From contig DATGJP010000056.1 in the NCBI GenBank assembly GCA_035295125.1, forward strand, positions 62,001 through 126,000: DNA of 64,000 bases, read 5' to 3'. This document shows positions 53,048 to 62,041 of this stretch, in pieces. How positions within the stretch are numbered: position 1 is the first letter of the stretch; every line of letters begins with the position of its first letter. The translations under genes and the position numbers were made by a program. Source of the DNA: JAICMB01 sp035295125 (lineage in GTDB: Bacteria; Acidobacteriota; Terriglobia; Bryobacterales; Bryobacteraceae). The notes below the pieces were generated by a model. That model had not been told where the DNA came from. It made no database searches and was given only the letters and a program-made list of their open reading frames with translations.

Positions 53048-53066
53048 TCGTACCATTCCGGTACGA
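53048..53066. other. Hairpin between convergent genes
   Basis: TCGTACC, five bases, GGTACGA: a perfect 7-bp stem 28 bases after the response-regulator gene. No T-tract follows on either strand. Could be a transcript end structure. The rest of 53021-53178 shows no feature I can support. Confidence 0.35.
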
Positions 53067-53178
53067 TCCCGATGGATGAGTGGCGAGATTCCCGCCGTTT
53101 CCGGGATGTTACGCTTTCATGCCGACGTGAGAAGAGGGCTCCCACTGAACTCGAACAAGGATTCGAGATGATTGCTGC

Positions 53179-53520
53179 TCAATTGGCCATCGGATTCGGA
53201 AATGCGTCGGCGTCTCGCTCCTTGTCGCCGTGCATGCATTGAAAGTCTTTTTCCACCACAATCCCGTCGCCCTCTATGCCTACCTGGTCCGTCGTGGCCC
53301 ACTTCTGCGCGTCCGTTTGCGGAACGATCACAGCTATATGCCCGTTGTCGAATGTGGCGCGCGGCTGCTCTGCCGAAGCCGCCGCCTGGAGACGATAAGT
53401 CAACTCGCCCCCGCCGCCGAAATGAACCGAGTCTTCCACCTCGCCGGAAGCCACAAATCGTGCCACCTCGCTGCGGGAGAGCCGTAAGCGAATCGAATCG
53501 CCGCTAATTCGCAGTTTCAT
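53179..53520 (-). CDS. Small DUF7009-like protein next to fdhD
   Basis: 113 residues from the ATG at 53520, preceded by GGAGA. MKLRISGDSIRLRLSRSEVARF at the start, then SVHFGGGGELTYRLQA and ATFDNGHIAVIVP, match a small conserved family often called DUF7009. The C-terminus has VEKDFQCMHGD. It overlaps fdhD by 17 bases, so it is the last gene of the minus-strand operon. Function unknown. Proximity to fdhD suggests a link to molybdenum enzymes. Confidence 0.7.
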   Translation of the reverse strand: MKLRISGDSIRLRLSRSEVARFVASGEVEDSVHFGGGGELTYRLQAAASAEQPRATFDNGHIAVIVPQTDAQKWATTDQVGIEGDGIVVEKDFQCMHGDKERDADAFPNPMAN

Positions 53521-54307
53521 GGATTCTCCATTCTCCACAATAGACGTTAAACCGCCCGTCGCGAACGAAGCCCGCAAGCGTCATCTGAAAACGCCCGGCC
53601 AATTCCACCGCGAGGCTCGACGGTGCGCCTACAGCGGCCAATATAGGGATTCCCGCCATGAGCGCCTTCTGCACCAGCTCGAAGCTCACCCGGCCGCTGA
53701 CCAGCAGAACGCGATCGTGGAGTGGCGTGCGCCCGGCCAGAAATTCAGCGCCGATCAGCTTATCGAGCGCGTTGTGACGGCCCACGTCCTCACGCACGGC
53801 AAGCAAACGCCCTTCGATATCGAAGAGTGCGGCGCCGTGCAATCCGCCGGTCCGGTCGAAGACCGCCTGCGTTTCCCGCAGCCTCTGCGGAAGAGCGTGA
53901 ATCACCACCGACGAGATCGTCACTGAATCGCGCGGCAGCAGCGTGCAGCCCGCCGAATGTAGCGCCTCGATCGACGCCTTTCCGCAGACGCCGCAGCTCG
54001 AAGTCATGTAAAAGTTTCTGTGCAAACGTCCGAGGTCGGGATCGGCCGAAGGCGAAAGCTCAACGGCCAGGGTGTTCCCCTTCTCCGTCATCCCAGCGAT
54101 GTCTTCGGCAGCCGCAATAATGCCCTCGCTAAACAAAAATCCCGCGGCCAACTCCCGATCATTTCCGGGGGTTCGCATCGTGATGGATACCGGCTGGCCG
54201 CCAATACGGATTTCCAGTGGGTCCTCCACCGCCAGCAAATCCTGGAAAGGGGCGGATGCCTGGCCCTCGACCCTTCGCACCGGCGCCACCAGGATGTTGC
54301 GCGTCAT
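53504..54307 (-). CDS. fdhD: Formate dehydrogenase accessory sulfurtransferase FdhD
   Basis: 267 residues. The catalytic CxxC is in MTSSCGVCGKASIEA. PVSITMRTPGNDRELAAGFLFSEGI and REDVGRHNALDKLIGA are family hallmarks. FdhD passes sulfur from IscS to the bis-MGD cofactor of formate dehydrogenase. Its start overlaps the mutS2 stop by ATGA. The MoeB-like gene in the same operon gives a shared molybdenum-cofactor theme. Confidence 0.93.
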   Translation of the reverse strand: MTRNILVAPVRRVEGQASAPFQDLLAVEDPLEIRIGGQPVSITMRTPGNDRELAAGFLFSEGIIAAAEDIAGMTEKGNTLAVELSPSADPDLGRLHRNFYMTSSCGVCGKASIEALHSAGCTLLPRDSVTISSVVIHALPQRLRETQAVFDRTGGLHGAALFDIEGRLLAVREDVGRHNALDKLIGAEFLAGRTPLHDRVLLVSGRVSFELVQKALMAGIPILAAVGAPSSLAVELAGRFQMTLAGFVRDGRFNVYCGEWRIHETAN

Positions 54308-56715
54308 TGCCTGAGTTCCGCGATGGTGGCGCCGGCACCGCCTTCGGCAGGCGTTGCCTGATAGAAGTTCGCAACGCGAGGATTATGGGACAGGAGTTCA
54401 GCCACAGCCCGTTTCAGAATGCCCATCCCGTGGCCATGCACAATGCGGACGCGATCCACCGACGCCATGGCGGCGCTGTCGAGAAACTTGTCCACCTCTT
54501 CCACCGCTTCCTCGGCGTGCTTTCCAATAATATTGATCTCGCGGTATGTGACGTTCCAGGTGGGTCCAGCAGGCTGGAAACTAACGTTCCGCGGCAAACG
54601 TGACGTTTCCGGCGCAGTCGTTCCCAAAACCTCCTCGACATCGTCGATTGAGATCTGCATCTTCATGAGGCCGGCCTGCACCTCGATCCGATCCCCGGAC
54701 AATTTTCGGAGCACGCGCGCAGGCTCGCGAATATTCCTCAGCCGCACGCTGACTCCCTCTTCAAGAGTGGCGCGGGCCGTGGCCGCGGCAGGCTTACCCA
54801 ATACGCTCGTTTCGACCTGCTCCTGAAATTCGCGCCGCGTTTTCGCAACTCGCCGCATGGCCTGTTCCGCGGCCTTACGCTGCTGAGCACCTTCCGTAAT
54901 CTTATCGATCGTTTCGCGGGCCTGCGTCTCGAACACCGCAATCGCCGCCTCACAGCGTTGTTCGATCTCCCGAACCTTTGCGGCCTCGCGTTTCTCAAAC
55001 TCTCGCGCCAGGTTTGCCTCACGGCCCGCGAGCGTAACCTTCTGTAGTTCCAGTTGACGCTCCTGCTCTTTCAATCTGTCCAGACGATCGTGCAATTCCG
55101 AAAGGAACAGCGCAATATCGCGTTCCTGCGTGGACATCACGGCACGCGCGCGGTCGATAAGCTGTAACGGCATTCCCAACCGCGACGCGATGTCGAGGCC
55201 AGCCGATTTCCCGGGAGCGCCGAGCCGCAGGACGTAAGTCGGTTCCAGAGTCTGCTCGTCGAAGCCCATCGACGCATTCTCGACGCCCGGAGTGTTCGCC
55301 CCGTAGATTTTCAGCGCCAGCAGGTGCGTCGAGGCAAGAGTAAACGCCCCATTGGCCCGGAATTGATCGAGAATCGAAACACCCAAGGCTCCGCCCTCTT
55401 CGGGATCCGTGGCGCGGCCCAACTCGTCCAGCAGCACGAGAGTGTCTCGCGTCACATCGCCGATCATGTCGCGGATGTGTGCAATGTGAGCGGAGAACGT
55501 GCTCAGGCTTTCCTGGATCGATTGCTGGTCGCCGATATCCGCCAGCACCTGGTCGAAGACCGGGAACTCGGCTTCTTCGGCGGGCACGGGCAAGCCGGAG
55601 TGCGCCATGAGCGCCAGCAATCCGACGGTCTTCATCGATACGGTCTTGCCGCCGGTGTTCGGCCCGCTGATCAGCAGAGTCCGGCATTTCTCGTCGAGCC
55701 GGATGGTAATCGCAACGATCCGCTTACGCTGCTTTCGAAGCACGTCCTGCAATAGCGGATGACGCGCCGCTTTTAGCGCGAGCCGGCGCTCCGTAACCGG
55801 CGAGAGCCGCGGAATCACGGCGTCGAAGTCCGAAGCAAAGTGGGCCTTGGCAAACAGAAGTTCGAGGCGGCCGATGGCATCGACCGATGCCTCAATCTCC
55901 GGCGCGTGGGCGCGCAAACGGTCGGTCAACTCCCGCAGAATGCGGTCGACTTCGCGTTGCTCTTCTTCGCGCAGGCGGACCAGTTCGTTGTTGAGGTCGA
56001 TGGTTTCCATCGGCTCAATGAAGAGCGTGTGTCCGGTGCCGCTGGTCCCATGAATAACGCCGGCCACCTTTCGCTGCTGCCCGGCAATGACCGGGACAAC
56101 AAACCGGTCGTTCCGGATCGTGATGAAATCTTCCTGCAGCGTGCCATCGTCGCGATGCGACCGCATGAAGCGCTCCAGCGAAATGTGCACTTGCCGCTGC
56201 TGGCGCTCAATCTCACGCCGGACCTGGTGCAGGGCCACGCTGGCATCGTCCGATACCGAGCCGTCGGGCAGAATCTTCCCGCGCAGGTCGCGGAGCAACG
56301 GCCGCAGGTCGGCAATTGCGGCAGACATTGCCGCCAGACGCGGAAATTGCTCCACCGCCGCCAAAATCGACCGAATCTCGCCCGCCTGGTCCAACAACTG
56401 AGTAAATTCGTAAATCTGCCGTGCTTCGAGCGCCGCTCCCTCGATGCGCAACAGCGCGAGAGCGGGTCCGGTATCGGGAATGGAATCAAAGCGCGGGCAA
56501 ATCGCCGCGCCACGCTGAGGCGTCTGCGGCGACTGCGAAGCTCGAACGTATTGCAGGGCCTCCTGTGCATCAAGCAGAGCCGCTTCGATCCAGGCGCGGT
56601 CCGAACTGGGTTCGATCTTCTCCAACTCGCCGCGTCCGAGCGCGCTGTAGACGTAACGTCCGAGCAACTGGCGCAAGGCTTCGAATTCGAGGAGATCAGA
56701 ACTGGTCCGGATCAT
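54304..56715 (-). CDS. mutS2: Endonuclease MutS2
   Basis: 803 residues from the ATG at 56715. The longer frame to 56901 reads through the Nudix gene. It has the MutS core without mismatch-recognition domain I, the ATPase with ISGPNTGGKTVSMKTVGLLA, and the coiled region (about 515-640). The C-terminal Smr nuclease domain has VRIVHGHGMGILKRAV and EGGAGATIAEL. MutS2 limits recombination and can split collided ribosomes. It overlaps Nudix by 20 bases and fdhD by four. Confidence 0.94.
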   Translation of the reverse strand: MIRTSSDLLEFEALRQLLGRYVYSALGRGELEKIEPSSDRAWIEAALLDAQEALQYVRASQSPQTPQRGAAICPRFDSIPDTGPALALLRIEGAALEARQIYEFTQLLDQAGEIRSILAAVEQFPRLAAMSAAIADLRPLLRDLRGKILPDGSVSDDASVALHQVRREIERQQRQVHISLERFMRSHRDDGTLQEDFITIRNDRFVVPVIAGQQRKVAGVIHGTSGTGHTLFIEPMETIDLNNELVRLREEEQREVDRILRELTDRLRAHAPEIEASVDAIGRLELLFAKAHFASDFDAVIPRLSPVTERRLALKAARHPLLQDVLRKQRKRIVAITIRLDEKCRTLLISGPNTGGKTVSMKTVGLLALMAHSGLPVPAEEAEFPVFDQVLADIGDQQSIQESLSTFSAHIAHIRDMIGDVTRDTLVLLDELGRATDPEEGGALGVSILDQFRANGAFTLASTHLLALKIYGANTPGVENASMGFDEQTLEPTYVLRLGAPGKSAGLDIASRLGMPLQLIDRARAVMSTQERDIALFLSELHDRLDRLKEQERQLELQKVTLAGREANLAREFEKREAAKVREIEQRCEAAIAVFETQARETIDKITEGAQQRKAAEQAMRRVAKTRREFQEQVETSVLGKPAAATARATLEEGVSVRLRNIREPARVLRKLSGDRIEVQAGLMKMQISIDDVEEVLGTTAPETSRLPRNVSFQPAGPTWNVTYREINIIGKHAEEAVEEVDKFLDSAAMASVDRVRIVHGHGMGILKRAVAELLSHNPRVANFYQATPAEGGAGATIAELRQ

Positions 56716-57166
56716 GCAATTGCTTCTGGAAAGCGCGCTCCACCACGGCCAGTGTACCTTCAGTGAGGCGGTACCGTGAGAGGTTCTGTTGCGAAACCCA
56801 GGCCGCGTCGCTGACATCCGTCGCCGGTCCCAGTATCCCTCCCTTAACGCGGCAGGTGTAATCGACGAGCACGTAATGATACTCCGGACGGCCGTCGACA
56901 TCTCTCATAATGCGCTCGAAGATCTCGAAGATTCCGAGCGGCTCGACTTCCAACCCGGTCTCTTCGAGTACTTCGCGGCAAATGCCTTCGGCGAGTTTCT
57001 CTCCCGTTTCCAGAATTCCGCCAGGCAACGACCAGAAGCCTTTCAGCGGCTCTTTCCCGCGCTCCACCAACAGAATCTCCAGCGCATCGGCATCCCTTCG
57101 AAAAACGAGTGCGCCGATGCCGAGAAATGGACGATCCGGATAGCGGCGGCTGGCCTGGTGGCTAAT
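56696..57166 (-). CDS. Nudix hydrolase, start codon unclear
   Basis: The Nudix box is complete: GGILETGEKLAEG then REVLEETGLE. A TTG at 57070 gives only 124 residues and removes the first strand. The same frame continues upstream to 57166 and reads YPDRPFLGIGALVFRRDADA, a normal Nudix N-terminus. Between the stop at about 57184 and 57070 the frame contains no ATG, GTG, TTG or early CTG. The only plausible start is ATT at 57166, which overlaps the stop codon of the SMP-30 gene (ATTAG) and has GGGGAG eight bases upstream. It probably cleaves a nucleoside diphosphate derivative. Overlaps mutS2. Confidence 0.8.
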   Translation of the reverse strand: MSHQASRRYPDRPFLGIGALVFRRDADALEILLVERGKEPLKGFWSLPGGILETGEKLAEGICREVLEETGLEVEPLGIFEIFERIMRDVDGRPEYHYVLVDYTCRVKGGILGPATDVSDAAWVSQQNLSRYRLTEGTLAVVERAFQKQLHDPDQF

Positions 57167-58076
57167 ACTGCACGCTCCCCTTCACGTCGAGGCGCACGCG
57201 GTACAACGATCCCCGCGCCGTAATGTACAAACTCTGGAAATCGGCATCGCCGAACGCGCAATTGGATGGCGTTTCACTGGTTTCAATCTTGCCGATCGTT
57301 TTGCCATCGGGCGAATACACGAAAAGGTGCTTGGCCGCGAGATACAGATTCCCCTTTTCGTCGGTACGGAGGCCGTCCGGAACACCCTCGATGCCTGAAA
57401 CCAGCACGCGTTCATTCGAAGCCGAACCGTTGCGCTCCAAATCGTATGCGCGGATGTTGCGTTCGTCCGAATTGCTGACATATAACGTGCGGCCGTTAGG
57501 CGACAGCGCGATTCCGTTCGGCCGGCCTTTGGGCTTCGCCACAACTTCGATCACGCCGCGCGACGAAATGTGAAACACGCCATAAAAGTCCAACTCGCGA
57601 CTATCATTTGCGGCGCCGAACGCCGGGTCCGTGAAATAGACCTGCCCATCCTTACGCACCACGATGTCGTTGGGCGAATTCAGCCGTTTGCCTTCGTATC
57701 GCTCGGCGAGTACCTCGATTTTGCCCTTCTTGTCGGTTCTCGTCACGCGCCTGGCGTGACTTTCACAGGAATAGAACCGCCCCTGCTCGTCGAAGGTGTT
57801 GCCGTTTCCGCCGTTCGATGCTTCGCGGAATACCGACAGAGGATGCCCGGGCGTGAGCATCATGATCCGATTCGTGGGGATATCGCTGAAGTACAGCGAT
57901 CCGTCGTGCGACCAGACGGGGCCCTCGGTGAACGTGAAGCCGCTCACGATCTTTTCCATCTTTACGTCGGATAGGTTCTGCCCGGATACCGCCGTCAGCA
58001 CCAAAGCGATGCAGGTTGCGAACCTGCGGCGGGTTGCTAACCCGCCCAGTCTTTCAAGCACCGATGTACCGCGCAT
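57162..58076 (-). CDS. Secreted SMP-30/gluconolactonase-type beta-propeller protein
   Basis: About 304 residues from the ATG at 58076 (GTG 58061 is also possible). A signal peptide (RRRFATCIALVLTAVSG) precedes the propeller. The metal-site motifs of the family are present: Glu in FTEGPVWSHDGSLYFSDI, Asn in SPNDIVVRKDGQVYFTDP, Asn in GRPNGIALSPNGRTLYVSN and Asp in GVPDGLRTDEKGNLYLA. Members hydrolyse sugar lactones. Substrate here unknown. The signal-peptide codons contain two tandem hairpins (58011-58046). It overlaps the MoeB-like gene by 23 bases. Confidence 0.85.
   Translation of the reverse strand: MRGTSVLERLGGLATRRRFATCIALVLTAVSGQNLSDVKMEKIVSGFTFTEGPVWSHDGSLYFSDIPTNRIMMLTPGHPLSVFREASNGGNGNTFDEQGRFYSCESHARRVTRTDKKGKIEVLAERYEGKRLNSPNDIVVRKDGQVYFTDPAFGAANDSRELDFYGVFHISSRGVIEVVAKPKGRPNGIALSPNGRTLYVSNSDERNIRAYDLERNGSASNERVLVSGIEGVPDGLRTDEKGNLYLAAKHLFVYSPDGKTIGKIETSETPSNCAFGDADFQSLYITARGSLYRVRLDVKGSVQY
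58011..58046. repeat. Two tandem perfect hairpins inside coding sequence
   Basis: GCAGGTT-GCG-AACCTGC (58011-58027) is followed with no gap by GGCGGGTT-GCT-AACCCGCC (58028-58046). Both stems are perfect (7 and 8 bp) with three-base loops. They lie in the n-region codons of the SMP-30 signal peptide, encoding about GGLATRRRFATC. They look like a REP-type element that is now translated. They are different in sequence from the intergenic hairpins at 1367, 6173 and 18468. Confidence 0.75.
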
Positions 58077-59070
58077 AAACGCTGCGAGCGATCGCAGTAT
58101 CGGTTGTTCCCTTGACAATAACCCGTCCATCAGGAAAGACGGTTAGCTGGTACGGAGGAGTCTCGAACCGCAAAGCGAAATCATTGTGCCGCACTTCGCC
58201 AAGCGGAGCCAGGCGCGCGGAGAGTTCGCCCAGGTCGACATGCCGGGAATGTTCATGAATCTGCACGGCGTTCCGTCCGCACAAACTGATCGGCGCACGC
58301 GTCACACCTGCCAAGTGCATGAAATCACGCCGGCCGCATGCGGCGCATTGAGGGTCGGGAGGAGGAAGATCGATCTGCCGCATTTCCCCACTCCAAACGT
58401 CGACTGTCGTGATCTTTGGCAGCGGTTCGAGCCCGCTAAGAATCCGCATTGCCGCGGCAACCTGAAGGCTGGCGATAGCCGACGTGATTGGACCGAGAAC
58501 CCCGGCCGTCTCACAAGTCGGCTGAACGCCGGAAGGAGGCTCGGGGTAGATGCATTTGAGACAGGCCGTGCGGCCCGGGACGATGGACATCGTGATCCCG
58601 TACGACGCCACCGCGGCACCATATACCCAAGGCAAATCGCGGCTGACGCAAAAATCATTCATCAGGTACCGCGTCTCGAAATTATCGGTGCCGTCGAGAA
58701 CGAGGTCGACCTCACCCAGCAGGTCGTCGATATTTCCAGAGGTCAAATCTGCAGAAACGGCATCCACCTGAACGCTCGAATTGATCGCCGCAATCCGCCG
58801 TGCTGCGGCAGCCGGCTTTGGTAAGGCTTCGGCGGCATCGGTCTCCTCAAACAGCCACTGCCTCTGCAGATTGCTGAGTTCCACGTAATCGCGATCGATT
58901 ATCCTCAGGAAGCCGGCTCCGGCTCGCGCTAAAGCTCCAGCCTGAAAACTGCCCAAAGCTCCGCAACCCACGATTGCCACCCGTGCGTCTAACAGTTTTT
59001 GCTGGCCCGCTTCGCCGATGCCGGCAAAGAGGATCTGCCTGGAATAGCGATCCTTGGAGCTTTGCGTCAT
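58054..59070 (-). CDS. MoeB/ThiF-family adenylyltransferase
   Basis: 338 residues from the ATG at 59070. The E1-like domain (1-240) has the nucleotide loop VGCGALGS, NLQRQWLF, the DGTDNFETRYLMND signature, and the zinc ligands CLKC and CAAC. The Cys in PTCETAGVLGP corresponds to the conserved family cysteine. The last 80 residues form a small beta domain without a rhodanese motif. It adenylates the C-terminal Gly of MoaD or ThiS. Next to fdhD in one operon, MoaD is the more likely partner. A gene name of moeB is not certain. Confidence 0.82.
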   Translation of the reverse strand: MTQSSKDRYSRQILFAGIGEAGQQKLLDARVAIVGCGALGSFQAGALARAGAGFLRIIDRDYVELSNLQRQWLFEETDAAEALPKPAAAARRIAAINSSVQVDAVSADLTSGNIDDLLGEVDLVLDGTDNFETRYLMNDFCVSRDLPWVYGAAVASYGITMSIVPGRTACLKCIYPEPPSGVQPTCETAGVLGPITSAIASLQVAAAMRILSGLEPLPKITTVDVWSGEMRQIDLPPPDPQCAACGRRDFMHLAGVTRAPISLCGRNAVQIHEHSRHVDLGELSARLAPLGEVRHNDFALRFETPPYQLTVFPDGRVIVKGTTDTAIARSVYARYIGA

Positions 59071-59119
59071 CTCAACCCAGATGGTAACAGCCGCTGCGAT
59101 AAGATGGTCCCTTGTGTCC

Positions 59120-62041
59120 ATGCTGGCCCGCGGCAGGATGAGTGTGCTTATACTCGCTGCGTGCTGCTATTGGCCTTTCTCGGCGGCGGCAGACCGCTAT
59201 GAAGGCAAGCAGATTTCGCGCATCGCTTTCGATCCGACGCAACAGCCCCTCACCACACCACAACTTCTCGGTCTGCTGCCGGTTAAGGCGGGCGAACCGC
59301 TGCATCAGGCAGACATTCGGCAGTCCATTCAACGTCTCTACGCGACCGGCGAATACGAAGACATTGCCGTGGACGCCACAGAAGATGGAGACAGAGTCCA
59401 AATCCGTTTCATCACGACGCCTGCCGTATTCATCGGGAGAATCAGCGCGGGTAACGTTCCCGAGCCGCCCAACCAGGGACAACTTGTAACCGCGAGCCGG
59501 CTCCAACTCGGCGCGCAGTACACGCCGCAGGATGTTCAACAGGCGGTCGAAAGCATTGTGAGTGTCTTGAAACGAAATGGATTCTACAACGCCACAGTGG
59601 TCCCTGAGCGGAACTTTCACCCCAATATCCAGGAAGTGGACATCAACTTCGCTATCAATCCCGGCAAACGGGCGAAATTCGGCGGCCTGGACGTGACGGG
59701 CAAACCGGACCGTTCGATTCCGTCAATTCTCCACGCCACCGGTTGGAAACCACTGCACGGATGGTTTTGGTGGCGCCCCTTGACAGAAAATCGGCTGCAA
59801 TCAGGAATAGAGAACGTCCGGTCCTGGTACTTGAAGAATGAGCATCTGCTGTCCAAAGTCACGCTCACCCAGCTCGACTTTCAGTCAGACGAGAATATCG
59901 TGATCCCTCATCTCGATGTGGATGCCGGGCCGGCCGTCAAAGTTGAGGTCGGGGGCGCGAAGATCTCAAAAGGCCGGCTCCGTTCGTTGCTGCCGATTTA
60001 CCAGGAACGATCCGTGGATAAGGACCTGATCGTGGAGGGACAGCGCGACCTCACGCAGTATTTTCAAACGCAAGGCTATTTTGCCGCTGATGTGACCTTC
60101 GACGTCAGCAACACAGGTTCAGGGGGTCAGACCATTACATACATAGTCGATAAGGGCGCCCGCCATAAACTCGTGTCGATAGAAATCACCGGAAACAAAT
60201 ATTTCAACCGTGCCACGCTGCGGGAGCGCATGTACATTCTGGCCGCCTCGTTTCTCCGTTTCCCGCGCGGGCGCTACAGTCATGAATTCCTGGAACGGGA
60301 CCTGGATTCTATACGCGACTTATACCGCGGCAATGGATTTCGCGACGTTGAAGTCACCTCCCGCGAAGTGGATGACTTCAACGGCAAAACCGGCCAGATC
60401 GGCGTCGTAATCACGATCAAGGAAGGCCCCCAATCGTTTGTTTCCGGCCTAAGTTTTTCCGGCGTAAGTAGCGATGACGAGAAGTACCTGAAGACGATCC
60501 TGCTCTCAACGGAGGGTCAGCCCTATAGCGATTTGAATCTCGCGAACGACCGCGACAACATTCTGCAGTATTACTTCGACAACGGCTACGCCCAGGCCAA
60601 GTTCTCATTCACGTCCACGCCGGCCGCCGAGGCGAATCACGTCAATCTCAACTACATCATCGATTCGGGACCCCGCGAGTACGTTCGGGACGTGGTGGTG
60701 ACTGGCCTGGAAAAAACCAATCATGACCTCGTAAGCCAGCGAATCAGTCTCAAGCCAGGCGCCCCGCTGTCACAAAGCCAGATCAGCGAAAGCCAGAAGC
60801 GTCTCTATGACCTCGGCATATTTGCCAAGGTGAATACCGCGATTCAAAACCCCGATGGCGAGGAACCCGACAAGTACGTGCTCTATTCGCTGGAAGAAGC
60901 GCGCCGTTACCTGTTCAACGCCGGGTTCGGCGCGGAAATCGGCCAGATCGGCGGCGGCACGACGACGTTGGCGGCGCCCGCCGGCACCACCGGCTTCAGC
61001 CCACGCGTGAGCCTTGGCATCAGCCGGCTCAACGTGCTGGGCTTGGGCCATACGGTGAACCTGCAAACTGTCGTCAGCACCCTGGAACAGCGGGCCCTGC
61101 TGACATACGTTGCTCCGCAGTTCGAAGGCAATCCTAACCTGAGTTTGCAGTTCAGCGGACTGTTTGACATCGAGAAAGACATACGCACGTTCTCCGCCCG
61201 CCGCGAAGAAGGTTCGGTGCAGTTAAGTGAACGGCTCTCGAAGGCGAACCAGGTGCAAGTGCGCTACGTGTTCCGGAAGGTGAACATCCTTGGCAAAGTG
61301 CTGGTCGAACCCGAGCTCATTCCGCTGTTGTCACAGCCGGTGCGCGTCGGTCTGATTTCGGGAACTTTCATCCAGGATCGCCGCGACAACGCGCTTGACG
61401 CGCATCGCGGCATCTATAACACCGTCGACATAGGCTTCGCCGCTGGGCCATTCGGTTCCCAAACGGGATTTGCCCGCATCCTCGCTCGGAATGCGACCTA
61501 TCATCGCATCTCCAAAAACGTGACGCTCGCCCGCTCCACCTATTTCGGCGCGATTCAGCGGCTTTCCGGTCTTCCGGACATTCCGCTCGCCGAACGATTC
61601 TTTTCGGGAGGCTCCGATTCGCAGCGGGCGTTTCCCGACAACCAGGCGGGCCCCCGCGACCTGACCACCGGATTCCCGGTCGGTGGCAACGCATTGCTGA
61701 TGAATACCATCGAGCTGCGATTCCCTCTAATCGGCGATAATGTCGGCGGGGTGCTGTTCAACGACATGGGAAACGTCTACAGCAGCCTGGGTAACATCAG
61801 CATGCGGTTTCACCAGCGGGACTACCAGGATTTCGATTACGGTGTCCAGGCATTCGGCATCGGGATCCGTTACCGCACGCCGATCGGCCCGGTTCGGCTG
61901 GACTTTTCGCTGAGCCCGAATTCGCCGCGGTTCGTTGGTTTTCAGGGCACCTACGACCAGCTCATATTCGGCACGGGTCAAACCGTACCGCAACGCATCA
62001 ACGTGTTTCAATTCCACTTCTCCTTGGGGCAGCAGTTCTAA
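59120..62041 (+). CDS. BamA/TamA-family outer-membrane assembly protein
   Basis: 973 residues from the ATG at 59120 (signal peptide VLILAACCYWPFSAAA). Several POTRA domains fill the N-terminal half, for example ISRIAFDPTQQPLTT, KFGGLDVTGKPDRSIP and LVSIEITGNKYFNRATLRER. The C-terminal third is an Omp85 barrel with SLGISRLNVLGLGHT, FFSGGSDSQRAFP (an RGF-type loop region) and the closing strand FHFSLGQQF, ending in Phe. It inserts outer-membrane proteins. The order barrel, SurA-like, TamB-like suggests a TAM-like unit, but this could also be a BamA paralogue. Confidence 0.88.
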   Translation: MLARGRMSVLILAACCYWPFSAAADRYEGKQISRIAFDPTQQPLTTPQLLGLLPVKAGEPLHQADIRQSIQRLYATGEYEDIAVDATEDGDRVQIRFITTPAVFIGRISAGNVPEPPNQGQLVTASRLQLGAQYTPQDVQQAVESIVSVLKRNGFYNATVVPERNFHPNIQEVDINFAINPGKRAKFGGLDVTGKPDRSIPSILHATGWKPLHGWFWWRPLTENRLQSGIENVRSWYLKNEHLLSKVTLTQLDFQSDENIVIPHLDVDAGPAVKVEVGGAKISKGRLRSLLPIYQERSVDKDLIVEGQRDLTQYFQTQGYFAADVTFDVSNTGSGGQTITYIVDKGARHKLVSIEITGNKYFNRATLRERMYILAASFLRFPRGRYSHEFLERDLDSIRDLYRGNGFRDVEVTSREVDDFNGKTGQIGVVITIKEGPQSFVSGLSFSGVSSDDEKYLKTILLSTEGQPYSDLNLANDRDNILQYYFDNGYAQAKFSFTSTPAAEANHVNLNYIIDSGPREYVRDVVVTGLEKTNHDLVSQRISLKPGAPLSQSQISESQKRLYDLGIFAKVNTAIQNPDGEEPDKYVLYSLEEARRYLFNAGFGAEIGQIGGGTTTLAAPAGTTGFSPRVSLGISRLNVLGLGHTVNLQTVVSTLEQRALLTYVAPQFEGNPNLSLQFSGLFDIEKDIRTFSARREEGSVQLSERLSKANQVQVRYVFRKVNILGKVLVEPELIPLLSQPVRVGLISGTFIQDRRDNALDAHRGIYNTVDIGFAAGPFGSQTGFARILARNATYHRISKNVTLARSTYFGAIQRLSGLPDIPLAERFFSGGSDSQRAFPDNQAGPRDLTTGFPVGGNALLMNTIELRFPLIGDNVGGVLFNDMGNVYSSLGNISMRFHQRDYQDFDYGVQAFGIGIRYRTPIGPVRLDFSLSPNSPRFVGFQGTYDQLIFGTGQTVPQRINVFQFHFSLGQQF

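Noticed and set aside
53048..53066. Intrinsic terminator after the response-regulator gene
   Set aside because: The hairpin is real but no T-tract follows on either strand, so it is listed only as a hairpin.
55840..56766. Open frame of 308 codons on the plus strand
   Set aside because: Lies opposite mutS2 and has Arg/Gln-rich shadow composition.
56716..56901. N-terminal extension of mutS2 by 62 codons
   Set aside because: It is the shadow of the Nudix gene. MutS2 begins normally at 56715.
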